Assembly: GCA_007922305.1 (NCBI GenBank)
Contig: ML677334.1
Location: 22,961,915 to 23,025,914, forward strand
Source: Dermatemys mawii
Lineage: Eukaryota > Chordata > Testudines > Dermatemydidae
Direction of reading: 5' to 3'
Length of the DNA stretch: 64,000 nucleotides
Made by a program: the position numbers and the translations under genes. The stretch's first letter is position 1. Each line of letters begins with the position of its first letter. The notes beneath the pieces are model-generated. The model did not search any database, was not told the DNA's origin, and worked only from the letters and a program-made list of their open reading frames with translations. Positions 23,860 to 35,165 of the stretch are shown piece after piece.

Positions 23860-24499
23860 AATTTCTGATACACCAATCTGTGCTTGCGAGAGGGGAAGTA
23901 TTGCCTCTTTGAGGCACCCAGGGGGGGGGTGTTAGGATTTTTCCCAGGTCACTGGGTGGGGGCTCGAGCCAGTTTTGTCTTGTGTGGTTAAGAGGGGACC
24001 CCTAGGTACTGAACCCGGCCCTTGCTGCTTTAACCCGGCCTGGCAGAAGGGTTACAATTGTAACACACATGTGTTAGTGTAACTGTAGACATTGACCCAG
24101 GGATGCTTTGTTGATGATAAACCTGGCCAAATGCCCTCGCCATAACATTGAAGTCTTCTGAACTAACATGCTGCACTATCAACTAATAGCTTGACCTAAT
24201 CCATAAATTATTGAATTAATTTTAAGGTTTAATTTCTTATTATTTGCAGACTTTGGTTCACAGCCTCTGGTTCAGGCCTCAGATCTTGCACCAGGCCCAG
24301 ACTTTCTCTACTACACTGAGAACCAATAGAAAAAAGCCAAGACTGATGGGATAAGATAAAACAAATTAATCTGGGGTGTAGCATATGCTGCAGAGGTTTG
24401 CATGAAGTTGAATGGGAATTAAAAATGTTTGGGGGGAAATACAAGTGAAAGGTGGTCTAGGGACCAAAGCATAAGCAAAAGTTTTCATCTCCCTTGGTA

Positions 24500-24584
24500 G
24501 TGACAAAGAGTCCTGTGGCACCTTAAAGACTAACTAAAGTTAGCCTTTAGTTAGTCTTTAAGGTGCCACAGGACTCTTTGTCAC
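24500..24584. repeat. Perfect 40-bp palindrome of Penelope-like termini
   Basis: The arm at 24500-24539 starts GTGACAAAGAGTCCTGTGGC. The arm at 24545-24584 is its exact reverse complement, with only five bases (24540-24544) between. The same terminal sequence occurs once, in direct orientation, at 34943 as part of a longer Penelope-like fragment. Confidence 0.95.
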
Positions 24585-24625
24585 TTCTGCAATTCCAGAC
24601 TAACACGGCAACCTCTCTGATTCTT
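24500..24625. mobile_element. Penelope-like element remnant, inverted termini only
   Basis: The palindrome is followed by CTTCTGCAATTCCAGACTAACACGG, a continuation typical of the 3' end of Penelope-like elements in reptiles as I remember them. No coding part is left. Two head-to-head or tail-to-tail ends with nothing between suggest a severely truncated insertion with 5' inversion. Confidence 0.6.
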
Positions 24626-27341
24626 GCTCTCCTGCGGTGTAAGCATTGGTAGGAATATGGAAACATTATTTCAGGATTCTAAGACATTTTGATGATCAGT
24701 TGACATACTTCTTAAGTGAAATTTCTGACTTAAAGATAACACAGTAGTGTCTGAGTTGAGCTTCCACTGCCGAAATCAAATTAAATGTATCAAAGCTACA
24801 GTTTGACATCTGGGTATTGATTCTGGGTTAATCAAACACAGATATATTTTCTGGCATTTGGCTGGTACCGCTTAGTCAATAAAATGCATGAGGCCAAATT
24901 CAGACCTGGTGTCAGCAGTTTCAACTCTGACTTCAGTGGAATTTCAGACCTGGGTCAAGCACCTGTGTTAAGCCCATGATATTGTAGTCAACTGGGGTGT
25001 GTGTGTGTGTGTGTGTGTGTTTTAATGGTGTTTGATTTAGAAAGCATCATGTTAACCATGCTGTGTTATGCATTACGGACCTGAACTGGCCAGGTGCTAA
25101 GCACCTCTTGAGATGTTTTGGGGCATCCTAAGCTCTCTTTGAAGTCAAGAGGGGTTGGGGGTGTTTGATTGCTGAGCACCTTTCAGGAGGTGTATTATCA
25201 CTTGACAGGACTTGGTCCTAAAACAGCAACCACCTGACGGTGTTTAATGCAGCTGGCATACACAGAATCAAGTGACTTACTTTACTTACCTGTGTGTTAG
25301 AGAGAGACTTTTGTGACAGTATGTGCTAGGCTCTGACCTTCTGCAGGAAGCCAGCCTAGATGATCACAGTGGTAACTTTTGGCCTTACACCACTGCACTT
25401 CCATAGATTGTAAGTGAGATCGGGACAGGGCTGAGTGTCCTGTCACAAAGCTCTTACCATTGTGAATATCTAACATAAAGCCACGCTCTCCTCACTGTGA
25501 AGTCTGTGCAGAACAGGTCCCCTTAAGCCTGAAATGGAGTCAGTGTAAAATCTTCGCATTCCAATGCCTGGGAGCTTCTCAGTGCAGGAGCTCAGAAGGT
25601 GTGGTGGGCCAGAGTCTGCTCTCATTTACACCAGTCTACAGCTGGAGTAACAAACTGGATTTTATCAAAGGTAGAGTTAGTGACATGCACATTTGAATCT
25701 GGGGCTGCGTTCCCCCAATTTACACCTGTGGAAATGACAGCAGATTTTTATCCCTTTGTGTGTAGTATTTGAGCCCTGGGTGGATGTAAGAACAGTTTGT
25801 CTGCCCTTACAAACGGTGGAACTTGTATCACTAGAGCTCACCACCTCTCTCTTTATGGCCTATCAAATCCCTGTAATATATAAGCTATTAGTGACTTGTG
25901 CCGTTTGAGTCAAATCTTGTGGCCAAAGACTCTTTAGCTCCACCTAGTGGCAAGAGAACTGAGAAACACTCTACATTGCCACCAGGGGGACCAAGACCCC
26001 ATCAGGTCATAGTTACTAAAGTAAGAAGCAGTGATGCTTTCCAGCACTCTGTGCTTCTTGGGGTGTAGAAGCCCAAACCTATGGGGGTGCTGAGCATCTT
26101 AATTTTACACTGAATTGAAGTAAATAGGAGTCAAAGATGCAGTACTTTGCAGGATCAGCATGGCAGAGCTCAATGCATTTGAGCTTATGGCAACTGAGGG
26201 AGCCAACAGTCACAAGCAAAGGGAGATGATAAACTAACTTTCTGTGAACTATGTGGCATCTAGAGAACACATGATAATGTTGGGTGCTATAAAGGTTTTA
26301 TTGGCACATGCTTGGGATGACCTAGGTAATTCACTCAAGGCTTTACCACTCATGAATAATGTGGACTACCCCAAATTCACGTGGGGAAAATCATTATACC
26401 CCACCATCAGCTGTTCTGCTGTGTAATTATATATTTGCATGCAATGCTATATTAAAAGAACATTATTAAAGTTGCAATGTCAAGCCCTCAAAGTCAGAAA
26501 ATGCCAGGCTAATTGTTGCCTGTGCAGCTTTAATTCAGCCCCCTAGTGTTATTTTTTCCACGACTCTGACCTCATTCATTGCACAGAGTGGATAGCGCTC
26601 ATTGAATGAACAGTTCTTCAAACTTACATTTTCTCCTTATTGTTTAATGTGTGGCCTCAGGTCTTATTTTTCCACACTATTAGAACTCTGCTCGGAAGAC
26701 AGGATTTTTAATTTCTTCTCTGCCCCCATCACTAAACTATTTGAGTGATTTACAAATATTAATGAATTTATTTTCCCAACTCCCTCCTCGGGGAGATGAA
26801 GGGAGTATTATTATCTCCATTTTACAGATGGTGAACTGAGGCACAGAGAGATTAAGATCAAAGCATCTACTAATTTTGAGTGCCCAATTTGAGACACCTA
26901 AAAACTTGATTTTTTTCAGAGTACTTAGCATATGTGTAGCACTTTAGGTGTTCAAAGCACAGCTCCAACATTGACTTCCATTGCTGCGCACTCACAGCTG
27001 CATTTCTGCAGATCTAACTCCCAGGTTTCAAGTCACACTTTCAGAAAATTGGGAAAACACAACTGGTGTCCATCTGTGAAAAGTCTGTTTTAAGGAGTTG
27101 CCATATAGGAGCTCTGTGGCAAAGACAGGGATAGAGGCCAGTTCTTCGGGGGAGCCTTCACCTGTACTTTCCCCCCCTCCTGTCTCAATTTCCCTTGTCC
27201 CTCCCCAGCCATTGTCCCAACCTTCTGCAACCACTCCAAGTTGCTCTGGAGCCTTATGGGCTCCTTAATGCTCCCTAGACATTTGATGCCAAATAATATA
27301 TGCTATGAGGGCTTCTGTAGCCAGCAGTTGCTAATGACCCA
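24626..27341. other. Intergenic, no gene seen
   Basis: There is no recognisable coding domain. 26750-26860 (CCCCATTTTACAG-like, GAACTGAGGCACAGAGAG) is an ancient SINE-like relic. 26430-26720 looks like non-coding dispersed repeat sequence but I cannot name it. Confidence 0.4.
24997..25021. repeat. (TG)n microsatellite
   Basis: About twelve uninterrupted GT dinucleotides followed by a short T run. Confidence 0.95.
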
Positions 27342-27545
27342 TTAAAGAAGCAGCATGGCACTGGACTGGGACTCTTGAGACCTGAGCTCCATTCCTAGTT
27401 CTGCCACCAACTGGCTAGGTGACCTTGAGCCAGTTACTTCACTGCTTTGTGCCTCAGTTTTCCCATCTGTAAAATGGGGATAATGATGGTGCAGCAGTTT
27501 GCAGTCTACTGATGAAATGTGCTATATAAGAGCTAGGTATTATTA
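27342..27545 (+). repeat. MIR/CORE-like SINE
   Basis: Well-preserved order: CACTGGACTGGGACTCTTGAG, CTCCATTCCTAGTTCTGCCA, GGTGACCTTGAGCCAGTTAC, TGCCTCAGTTTTCCCATCTG, TAAAATGGGGATAATGATGG, then TGCTATATAAGAGCTAGGTATTATTA. This is the classic vertebrate MIR-type arrangement with a CORE region and LINE-like tail. Confidence 0.85.
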
Positions 27546-27574
27546 CTATCAAAGTATGGTTGTGTGGTAAGGCA

Positions 27575-28385
27575 AGGCGCAGTATGGCGTGTGCTTATGA
27601 CAGTGCACTAACTTGCTGTGCATTAATTGGTCCATGTAGACTCTGCTGCATGCACTAAAAGTTCCCTAGTGCATTTTAATGTAATGCTGGAAACTAGGCC
27701 TGGATGAACCCATTGCTGGGCCCTGGGCAAAATTCTGCATCTGGGCTCCCCTCTATTGGCCAGCTAAACTATAGACTCCCACAGTATGGATGCATTTATA
27801 TTAACACTGTCCTGCCCAGCAGAGCTGCGCTAGCGCTCTATTAACCCAAGTCTGGCTTCAGATGTATGGATGTTAACCCTCTCCTATCCAGGTCAGTCAG
27901 TGGCTGGCACCTGCTGCACTTCCTGCTGTTCCTCTTCTAGCTGGCTCTCCCAGCCAGGCACTCGCTGCAGCTCTCTGTACTTGCAGCCAGTCCTGTGGGC
28001 AGAGCAGAGAAGCCATAGATTCTGGGCAGGCCCCCAGTGTGGCCTCCTCGTGGAGGACCCCCTCACTCCCAAGCAGCGTTGGCCGGTCCTCTGTCGGGCT
28101 GGAGGGCTGGCCAGGCCAAATTTGAGTGCCTGGTATTGCAACCTGGCACGTGGCCTTGCAGCACTGCTCAGGTCGGGCGTCCCCCCACAAGGATTTGGGC
28201 CATAGGCACTTGCCTAGTCTGTGCGTGCATTAATCTGGCTCTACTGGAAGGAGTGCTAGGTAATGTGCATTAGGGAACTTTTAGTGCAGGCCAGCTGGTC
28301 TGCACGGACCAATTAATGCTTAACATGTTAGTGCCCTTTAGAAATCACACCCCCTTAAAGCGCATTGCTGCACCATGTAGACATG
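27575..28385. mobile_element. DNA transposon with long inverted repeats
   Basis: 27590-27685 and the reverse complement of 28245-28350 share CACTAAC, GCATTAATTGGTCC, GCACTAAAAGTTCCCTA and the spacing between them, giving inverted arms of roughly 80-130 bp. The interior (27690-28240) is GC-rich, non-coding and may contain another inserted element (CTAGGCCTGG on one side, GCCTAG on the other). No transposase; no certain target duplication. Confidence 0.7.
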
Positions 28386-28429
28386 CTCGTGAGGCAGAGA
28401 GGCCTCCCATTAAGACAGAGTGGGAGGAG

Positions 28430-28740
28430 CCACTCTCTGATCCCTGGTGGGTGGAGCCAGGCCTGCCTGGCCCCCCCGCCGGGCGGGACAGGAAGTATAA
28501 AAGGTGGAGCCTCTGACACTGTTGAGTCTGAGCCAGGGAAGGAAGCAGATGTCTCCAGCCCATGACAGATCCCTGGAGCTGAACCTGCACTGTGCCATGC
28601 CCTGCCCCTGGAGGAGACAGAACCAGGTGAAGAGTGGCCAGCACTGCCCCGTGTTGTATACCCTGAAGAGATGGGGGACAACCCCAAGCTGCAGGTCCAT
28701 TATGGTGGGAAAGTAGGAAGTAGCTTGGTGTAAGGGTGCA
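28430..28740 (+). other. GC-rich block with TATA box, probable LTR piece
   Basis: A CCGCCGGGCGGG GC box-like run is followed at 28496-28503 by TATAAAAG and then GGTGGAGCC. This layout is common in promoters of retrotransposon LTRs, and the downstream sequence has no conserved coding frame. I cannot link it to a specific element, and a host promoter is not excluded though no gene follows. Confidence 0.35.
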
Positions 28741-28784
28741 CAAGACATTGTTATGGTAGAATGCTAAGGGCACTCTCAACCTCG

Positions 28785-29067
28785 ACTCCTGGGAGGGAAA
28801 GGGTGCTCATTTTCCCCCCCCACTCCTGGGAGGGAAAGGGTGCTCATTTCCCCCCCCCCACTCCTGGGAGGGAAAGGGTGCTCATTTCCCCCCCCCCCAC
28901 TCCTGGGAGGGAAAGGGTGCTCATTTCCCCCCCCNNNNNNNNNNNNNNNNNNNNNNNNNNNNNNNNNNNNNNNNNNNNNNNNNNNNNNNNNNNNNNNNNN
29001 NNNNNNNNNNNNNNNNNNNNNNNNNNNNNNNNNNCCCCCCCCCCCACTCCTGGGAGGGAAAGGGTAC
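28785..29067. repeat. 37-39 bp minisatellite around the assembly gap
   Basis: Units begin ACTCCTGGGAGGGAAAGGGT at 28785, 28822, 28860, 28899 and, beyond the gap, 29046. Each ends in a C tract that lengthens from 8 to 10 to 11 bases before the gap and is at least 11 on the far side. Frames read through the array and the Ns are artefacts. Confidence 0.95.
28935..29034. other. Assembly gap, 100 N
   Basis: Exactly 100 unknown bases, the conventional length for a gap of unknown size. Both sides are C tracts of the minisatellite, so the real array is probably longer or shorter than drawn. Confidence 1.
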
Positions 29068-29439
29068 TTTCAGCCATTGTTATCAGTCCCTGCCCTGTTA
29101 TCGCATATTTCACAGGCCGGAGATAATTGGTTCCCACTGCTCGCCTGTAGTGAGACACCTGCTTGCATTATGTAATACTAACAAGATAGAAACAAGGTAT
29201 TAGTTATTCATGAGGTATGCATGAGATGCAAATATTTCTGTTATTTCTCTGCCTGTGTTCCTACGCGCAGTGGGCTTCACCCTGAGCATTGCTCCGATGC
29301 GTCGGGCTTTCCCCGTCTCAGTGGCAGCAACGAAGGGAGCCCCCATTGCGGGTGTGCCACTTTTGCCTTCAATAAACTCACTACTTCTATTCAACAGCTG
29401 TGCGTGTGCCTCGTTTCTACGGGAGTATCCTGCAACATT

Positions 29440-31118
29440 TGGGGACACTAGACTATAGGTTGGGTTGTGGCCTGAATCCAGGTCGGCGTGTTGCATTTGG
29501 CTTCTGGCTGACCCAGTGGTGGAACCCTCCGCCACTGTTAGGGTCCTGGGCTGGGACATGGTGGAGTAGGGTGGGCCTGAGCCCCATCCCCCTTTCTGCA
29601 AACTCCTCACCTTAGGCCAAGAGGCCTGTGTGTGTCTGCTGCCATCCAGTGACAGGATGGCAGACTGTCTGTTGTTTGCTCCACCCTGCCTAAGGGCCTG
29701 AGCTGCAAGACCATTCATTTGCTCTGCTTAAGTAATTGTCACAAGCCTGTTGCAAATGAGGTGCTTCTCTTCAATTCAACTCCAGGGTTCTGCCACTTAG
29801 TCCTGCCTTCATTCCTGGGCAGATGCCAGCTTCATAAAACACCTTCCACAGGGCTGAGGAGGGAGAATGAGACTTAGCAGGAGGGACTCAGCCACTTCTT
29901 GTGTGGACAGGGGTTTGACTGTGTAGGCAAGGTCCCCTCTCTGTAGAGGTCGGGGAGGCATGATTGAGTTCTAAGCTGTGTTTCTAGAGGATGAAGAAAA
30001 TGGAAGTCAGCAGGTGGCTTCTGATGGAGGACTCAAAAGAAAAAAAACCCGCAAAGTAACTGACTTGTCAGTTGCTGGTTTTGTGCCCTCCCACCCGCCG
30101 CCCAATTTTTTTTTATTTCTAGCTAGAAGTGATGCATTGTATTGTTGTTTCATATTTAGTGGCAAATATTGGAATGCTATATAGATTATTGCAATACTGT
30201 GCACTCAATTCCAAAGCTATTGAACATAGCAAATGGGCTGTGTTAATGAGCAGCATGAAATACAAGCTACTTAATTGAAACACTAAATATTGAATTGTTT
30301 GGAATTGCTGATGTGCAGGGACAGCATTGGGAACTTTGTCTGGAAGGAAAGAGAGACTGTTAGAAATAATGCTCAGCTTCTTGCAGGGTGGCAGTAGACT
30401 ATTTATTTACTTCATCATAGAAATGTGTGCCTCTTTGCCATCTCACTTTCATGCCATGCTCCATCTGTTATTATGTGGCGTTCATTAAATCAGCGAGACC
30501 TATAGTGCTGGGGCATGCAGTTTAGGAATTTTTTTAAAAAATGTAACCATGGAGGGCTCGAAGCCCAGGTGCGGCTGGGCAATGCTCAGCACGCCTGGCA
30601 AGGGGCACGCAGTAGGCATTATGCCATTTTTTTTCTGCTTTCCCCTCTCTTCTATAATCCTGGGGGCCGTGGGGAGAGCAAGTCACTTTTGCTTTTCTCC
30701 AACCCTTGGGGCGGGTGGATGGCTGCTCCGGATCTCTGGTGTAATTTAGGGCTAGTCTAAATTATGACCAGCTGCCACAACCCCAAAGGGCCATTCTGCA
30801 GCTAGAGATTGCTGGAGTATTTCAGCTCTCCAGCAATGCTCCCTTACCCGCAGGTAACACCCCGACATTTCCTCTGCAGTGTGGTCAGAAAGGTGGCAGT
30901 GCACAGCTAGGCCAGAGGGGGCAGCACAGAGCAGGTGGGATTAAACCCCAGCATGCTGGCCTGAAGCATTTCATTCGCAGTTACAGGAACTAGGGTACAA
31001 TCGCAAAACCTACTGATCGCCAGGCTAACTGGCAGAAGACAATCAGCTGGGTTCAGGAAGATCCTGTCTCCCTTCCCCCAGAGGGCCTATCTGCACAGCA
31101 GCTAGGAGTGATTCCCAG
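29440..31118. other. Intergenic, no gene seen
   Basis: 29440-29740 may be non-coding leader of the LTR element to its left. The minus-strand 172-codon frame at 29200-29718 lies across the LTR and has no domain. The rest is unassigned. Confidence 0.4.
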
Positions 31119-31322
31119 TTTGGGTAGATATACATGCACTAGCGCCTGAGGCTAGCGTGTGAGGCGAAAGCTCGGGTTAGTTGCCAGAAGACATTCCTGT
31201 CCAACCCCTAGGGTTTATACGAGTGGCTAGCCTGAGCCGCTGCCATAGCCACACTGTTATTTTTAGTGCGCTAGCCAAATGGGCAATCACACCTTCCAGC
31301 TGCTGTGGAGACATACCCAAAG
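31119..31322. mobile_element. MITE, Harbinger-like
   Basis: The left end TTTGGGTAGATATACATGCACT pairs with the right end in reverse complement, TTTGGGTATGTCTCCACAG, over its outer bases. The interior has repeats of GCTAGC/CTAGCC, as in the MITE at 8354. About 204 bp, non-coding. Confidence 0.5.
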
Positions 31323-33839
31323 CCTATGTATATTCTAGTGCTCTGTAGCAGATTAGTTGCATTATGGTAGCTTTGCACTTTCCTCTGAAATAGCCAGCTG
31401 TATACAATGGCTGCACTCAGATGAATTACAGGACTAGATCCAGGCTGTCCCAGAATAACTGCATGTACCTGCGTGCACTCCCTGCTCCCAGAGTACTGGG
31501 TACTAGACAGAGAGGGAGCCAGGATATTTTTCTCATCATGTGTAAGTTGCTTGGATTCTATAGGAATGATACTATAAAACTTTCTTAGCCAGTTAATGGA
31601 CCATTGGACTTTCAGGGGGTCTGGCAAATGGCATTTTGTTAGAGGGCTTGGAAATCAACTCCAGTTTAGCTGAAAGTGCCTGGTTTACATGGTACCCTAA
31701 TGGTAAATAACAGACCTTAATAGAAAAATATAAATGTTTTGGAATTCTTTTTTAACTTTTCCTGATGGTTGAGATGGAAATACTCTTACGTAGTGTTTTG
31801 TTATGACACTTTCAAATTCTATATCCTCTCAGAATACCAAGGCATTTTTTCCTTGTGCTCTAGCAACACTGGTGATGTCAGCACAGCTTTGGGAATAGGG
31901 TTTATTAGTTAAAAGCTCTTTCAGAGCTTGCGGCTGGAGCCCAAGGTATTGTTTTTATGGTGCACAAATTGTGGCTGTTGCCTAATGTCAGATTTTTAAA
32001 AGAACGAGCTTGTGTGTCGTGCACAATTCCCCATTCTAAACACTAATGTCACCAGGTAACTTCAAATGTTTCGCTTATGGGAGGACTTTTCAACATCACA
32101 TTAACAGTTTCAGAGTTGGCTCAAATTATTTGCTTTAAAGTGGCCCCTTTCAGTCACAAATGAGACTTTGGCCAGGATGACGCACAGATTTCTACTGCCC
32201 TGACTAGTTCAGACCCGGGTGTGTGATTTCATTTATGTAACTGAAACAATGATACCTGTGCAACTAAAGCTGTGTGGAGGGTGGAAATTCGGTTTTGTAA
32301 AGAATTTAACGATTTGTCTTTGTTCCAAATAGGCATGAAACCCAAACATTTCAAAGGAAAGTTAATCCCCCCCATCCTAAAGGAAATCTTTTTCAGGTCA
32401 TTTGAAATGTTGCATCTTGATTTAGCCTTTTTTAATTTTTGTTTTATAATACAACACCAAATGGAAAAAAAAATATTAAAAATTGTTTCAAATTGAAAAA
32501 TCAAAATGTATTTTGTTCTGAAAATGTCAAAATGGGTCATTTTGATGTTGCTGGAACTTTGCTTTCTGGGTTTCTTCTGAAATGAAATGCCAGAGCAATT
32601 GCCCTGAGTTCCTGAAGCGTGTCAATTTCAATGGACCTGCAGATTCCAACTGAATATGGGTCTGTTGAAAATTCTCCAACCTGCTCTAGGTCCTACCCCC
32701 TAGTTTGGATACATTTATAGCTTATTTCCCTTTCCAGATGGGGGCTGCCTATTGCTTTAACTGTACCAGCATAGTACAACTTTAGTGTGTCAACAAGAAC
32801 TTATGCACCCAACTCCTATTGATTTTTTAATGGCATTGAGCCCCTGTCTTTTGGGCCTTTGAAAATCACTACCTCTAGGGTTACAGAGCTAAGAATATAA
32901 AAAGGAACCACAGCTCAGCAGGGTTACCATTCAGTCCATAAAACTGCTGATTCTGCAGCTATCTAAAATATTTGCCCATAATTATTATTGGAATATTACT
33001 ATTCCACTCTCTGTGCCTGTACAGATGGAATTAATGAATGGACTAAACAAACCTTAGGTCACCACTAGTTATTACTATAGTAAAATGCACTTAACATTAA
33101 ATAGGCAAATTTAGGCACATTTGAAAATGTTGCCCTGATTCTCATTTTTGAAGTCTCTCTGACTGTCAATGAGACTTAGGCTAAGATTTTCAAATACGTC
33201 TCCATGACTGAGGAGCCTCCGTCCTGATTTCAAAAGTTACTAAGGAACCTAAAAGTCTTATTGAAAATCAAATCACTACAAACTAGGACTTACTTAAGGG
33301 AAAATTTTCAGCAGTGCTTTTCTCTTTTCAAAGACAGTAAATACATCTTAAACCAATAGCTGGTGACTATATAAAAGGTGCCCATATGTTGTATCTGATA
33401 TTAACCCTTTCATACTGAGAGCGGCTTTCCTAAAGCATAATATAAAAATAATATGAACCTCTTTCTGAATACATTTTTCTACTCATTTCAGTCAGACTCA
33501 AGGCTAAATTGAACCTCACAGACCAGAGCAGGCTCTCCCTGTGCTATAAGGTTTACCAAAGCTGTACTCTGATTTCACAGCTGTAACATCACTGGGGGGA
33601 AAAAAACGTGAAGCACCCACTGCTATTGGTTTTACAGGGTTGCTAAATGCTGCTGCTTTTTCCTCTATACCATCTGCAGACTCTGCTCTCTCTCCTCGCT
33701 AACACCGCAAGGTCTTGGAAATGCTCTGCTGATTCCCTGCTTCAACAATTGTAACCTCCTCCCCGCTGGCAGCTTGTTCTCGCCTTAGGTCTGCTCAAAA
33801 CACTGCTGTTAGGCTTATCTTTCTTTCCCTCATCCTGGC
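31323..33839. other. Intergenic; possible old MITE at 32260-32690
   Basis: No gene. 32260-32690 is AT-rich, starts near CTAAAGCTGTGTGGAGG and ends near CCAACCTGCTCTAGG, weakly inverted to each other, suggesting an old hAT-type MITE. The remainder is unassigned. Confidence 0.35.
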
Positions 33840-34200
33840 TATGTTTTCCCCTACCTCCTAACATTCAGCACTGGTTCCCCTTCTTCTGTATTCAGTTCAA
33901 GCTTCTCATTTGACACATTCAGCCACTGTCCATCATGTCTACAGCCTGGACCCCATTTTTTTCTGACAGCCTGTACTGCTTCATATACTCTGCCCAAGCT
34001 TTGCCGTACTGTTTTGTTTGTTTCATTCAGCCAGTTCTGGCTGTGTGGTGTCATTCAGGCCTTCTCTTGCATTTGGAATTCACCCCCAATCAACATTCAC
34101 ACTCTGCCCTCGCTCTCCTCAGTCAAACCTCACTGTACCCCTAACGCGTGCAGGCAACTGCAAAGTCTGCTGCTTGTCAATTGTATTTTGCATCTGTGAA
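33840..34200 (+). mobile_element. Possible ancient LINE fragment
   Basis: A short conceptual segment (HWFPFF, then IQFKLL) resembles the HWLP..R..FK pattern found after the reverse transcriptase of L2-type LINEs, and the sequence downstream is similarly ordered. Heavily decayed, so this is tentative. Confidence 0.3.
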
Positions 34201-34941
34201 CTCAATGAAGGTCAGGATTTTGTTTTGGTGATGTGTATAATTTTGCTAGAGATTGTCCTGAGCCATGATGTTTGGATTTATATGGTTTTAGTCCAACCCT
34301 TTGGCAAGAAAGCCTCAGCTGGCAAGTGCAAAAGTTGATCTAGACTTCCTCAAAGTTCAGGGATGTTGGAGCTGGGGTTTTGGGTTGGGCCCATTTCTTT
34401 TTTATTAGTGTAATTTGGGGGATAGCAAGGTGTGTATAGAATATATTCTCTATAACACATCATATGTGTATATTAGGCCAAATCCTGACCCTTACTTATG
34501 TCAAACCCATTAATATCTATGGCCTAAGTTCTGGCGTCCTTATTCAATTTGTATTCAGTATGTCCTTACGTTTAGCTGGGCATCTCTCTCTAGAGAACTT
34601 CTCTGTAGAGAATGGGGAGGCAACGGAGCTCAGAGTTTAAGGTTCTTGTATTCTTGGTTCTGTCTTGGACGCTAGTCAAACCAGGGTTTCACTTTATAGC
34701 TCTGTAAACTGGGTATAATATTACTTGCCTGTCTCCCAGGGACGTTGTGTAGCTTAATGTTTATAAAGTGTGACGTGTATATTTGGCAAAAAGGTGCATA
34801 TTTTAGAAGCTGGGATGTTTGTGCGGTTTCATTAGAAGAATATTGGCCATTTAAAGAGTTTCTGACACCAGGGAAGTCCATGGAGTCTTTCTGCTGTCAC
34901 TGGTCTCTGCCCTGCAAATGTTGACTTCCTTGTTGGATAAG

Positions 34942-35165
34942 TGACAAAGAGTCCTGTGGCACCTTAAAGACTAACTAAAGTTTTAGAGCATAAGCTTTTG
35001 TGGGCTAGTACCCACTTCATCGGATGCATGCAGTGGAAGTATCCAGGGGCAGGTATAAATAGGTAGGCAAGAACCAGGTGGAAAGATAACAGGGTTAGTC
35101 CAATGAGGCTGTACCAGCTTGTTATCTCTAATCAGGGAGGGTGAGGTGTTCCTCTAGCAGGATAA
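34942..35165 (+). mobile_element. Penelope-like element terminus
   Basis: It begins GTGACAAAGAGTCCTGTGGC, the same end sequence as the palindrome at 24500, and continues with GAGCATAAGCTTTTGTGGGC, ACCCACTTCATCGGATGCAT and a degraded GCAGGTATAAATAGG region. No coding part is included. It fits a truncated Penelope-like insertion; the family name is from recall of very similar reptilian sequences. Confidence 0.65.

Larger units (their letters stand above)
22631..24056 (+). mobile_element. Probable long LTR (gypsy-type), solo
   Basis: A block of about 1.4 kb without coding capacity, starting near TGATGTTACTGTG and ending near CAGAAGGGTTACA. It has two tandem arrays, a polyadenylation signal AATAAA at 23854-23859, and a following G/T-rich stretch, the expected layout of an LTR's U3-R-U5. 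I recall similar LTRs in turtle genomes. No target duplication or internal coding region is visible, so both ends and the solo-LTR call are inference. Confidence 0.5.
28749..29439 (+). mobile_element. Probable ERV-type LTR
   Basis: The stretch ends with AATAAA (29374-29379), then a CTCGTTTCTACGGGAGTATCC segment and CTGCAACA, followed by TTTGGGGACAC, where a primer-binding site would be expected. A TG start is possible at 28750. The U3 part would contain the minisatellite and the assembly gap. No viral genes are visible to the right. Boundaries and class are inference. Confidence 0.4.

Noticed and set aside
24500..24584. CRISPR-like or attenuator hairpin
   Set aside because: It is a single palindrome of a eukaryotic retroelement end, not a spaced repeat array or bacterial terminator.
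27870..28779. Many overlapping frames of 66-144 codons
   Set aside because: GC-rich repeat DNA with open frames on both strands; no conserved motif.
28761..29175. Frames of 104-121 codons spanning the N gap
   Set aside because: They translate the minisatellite and unknown bases.
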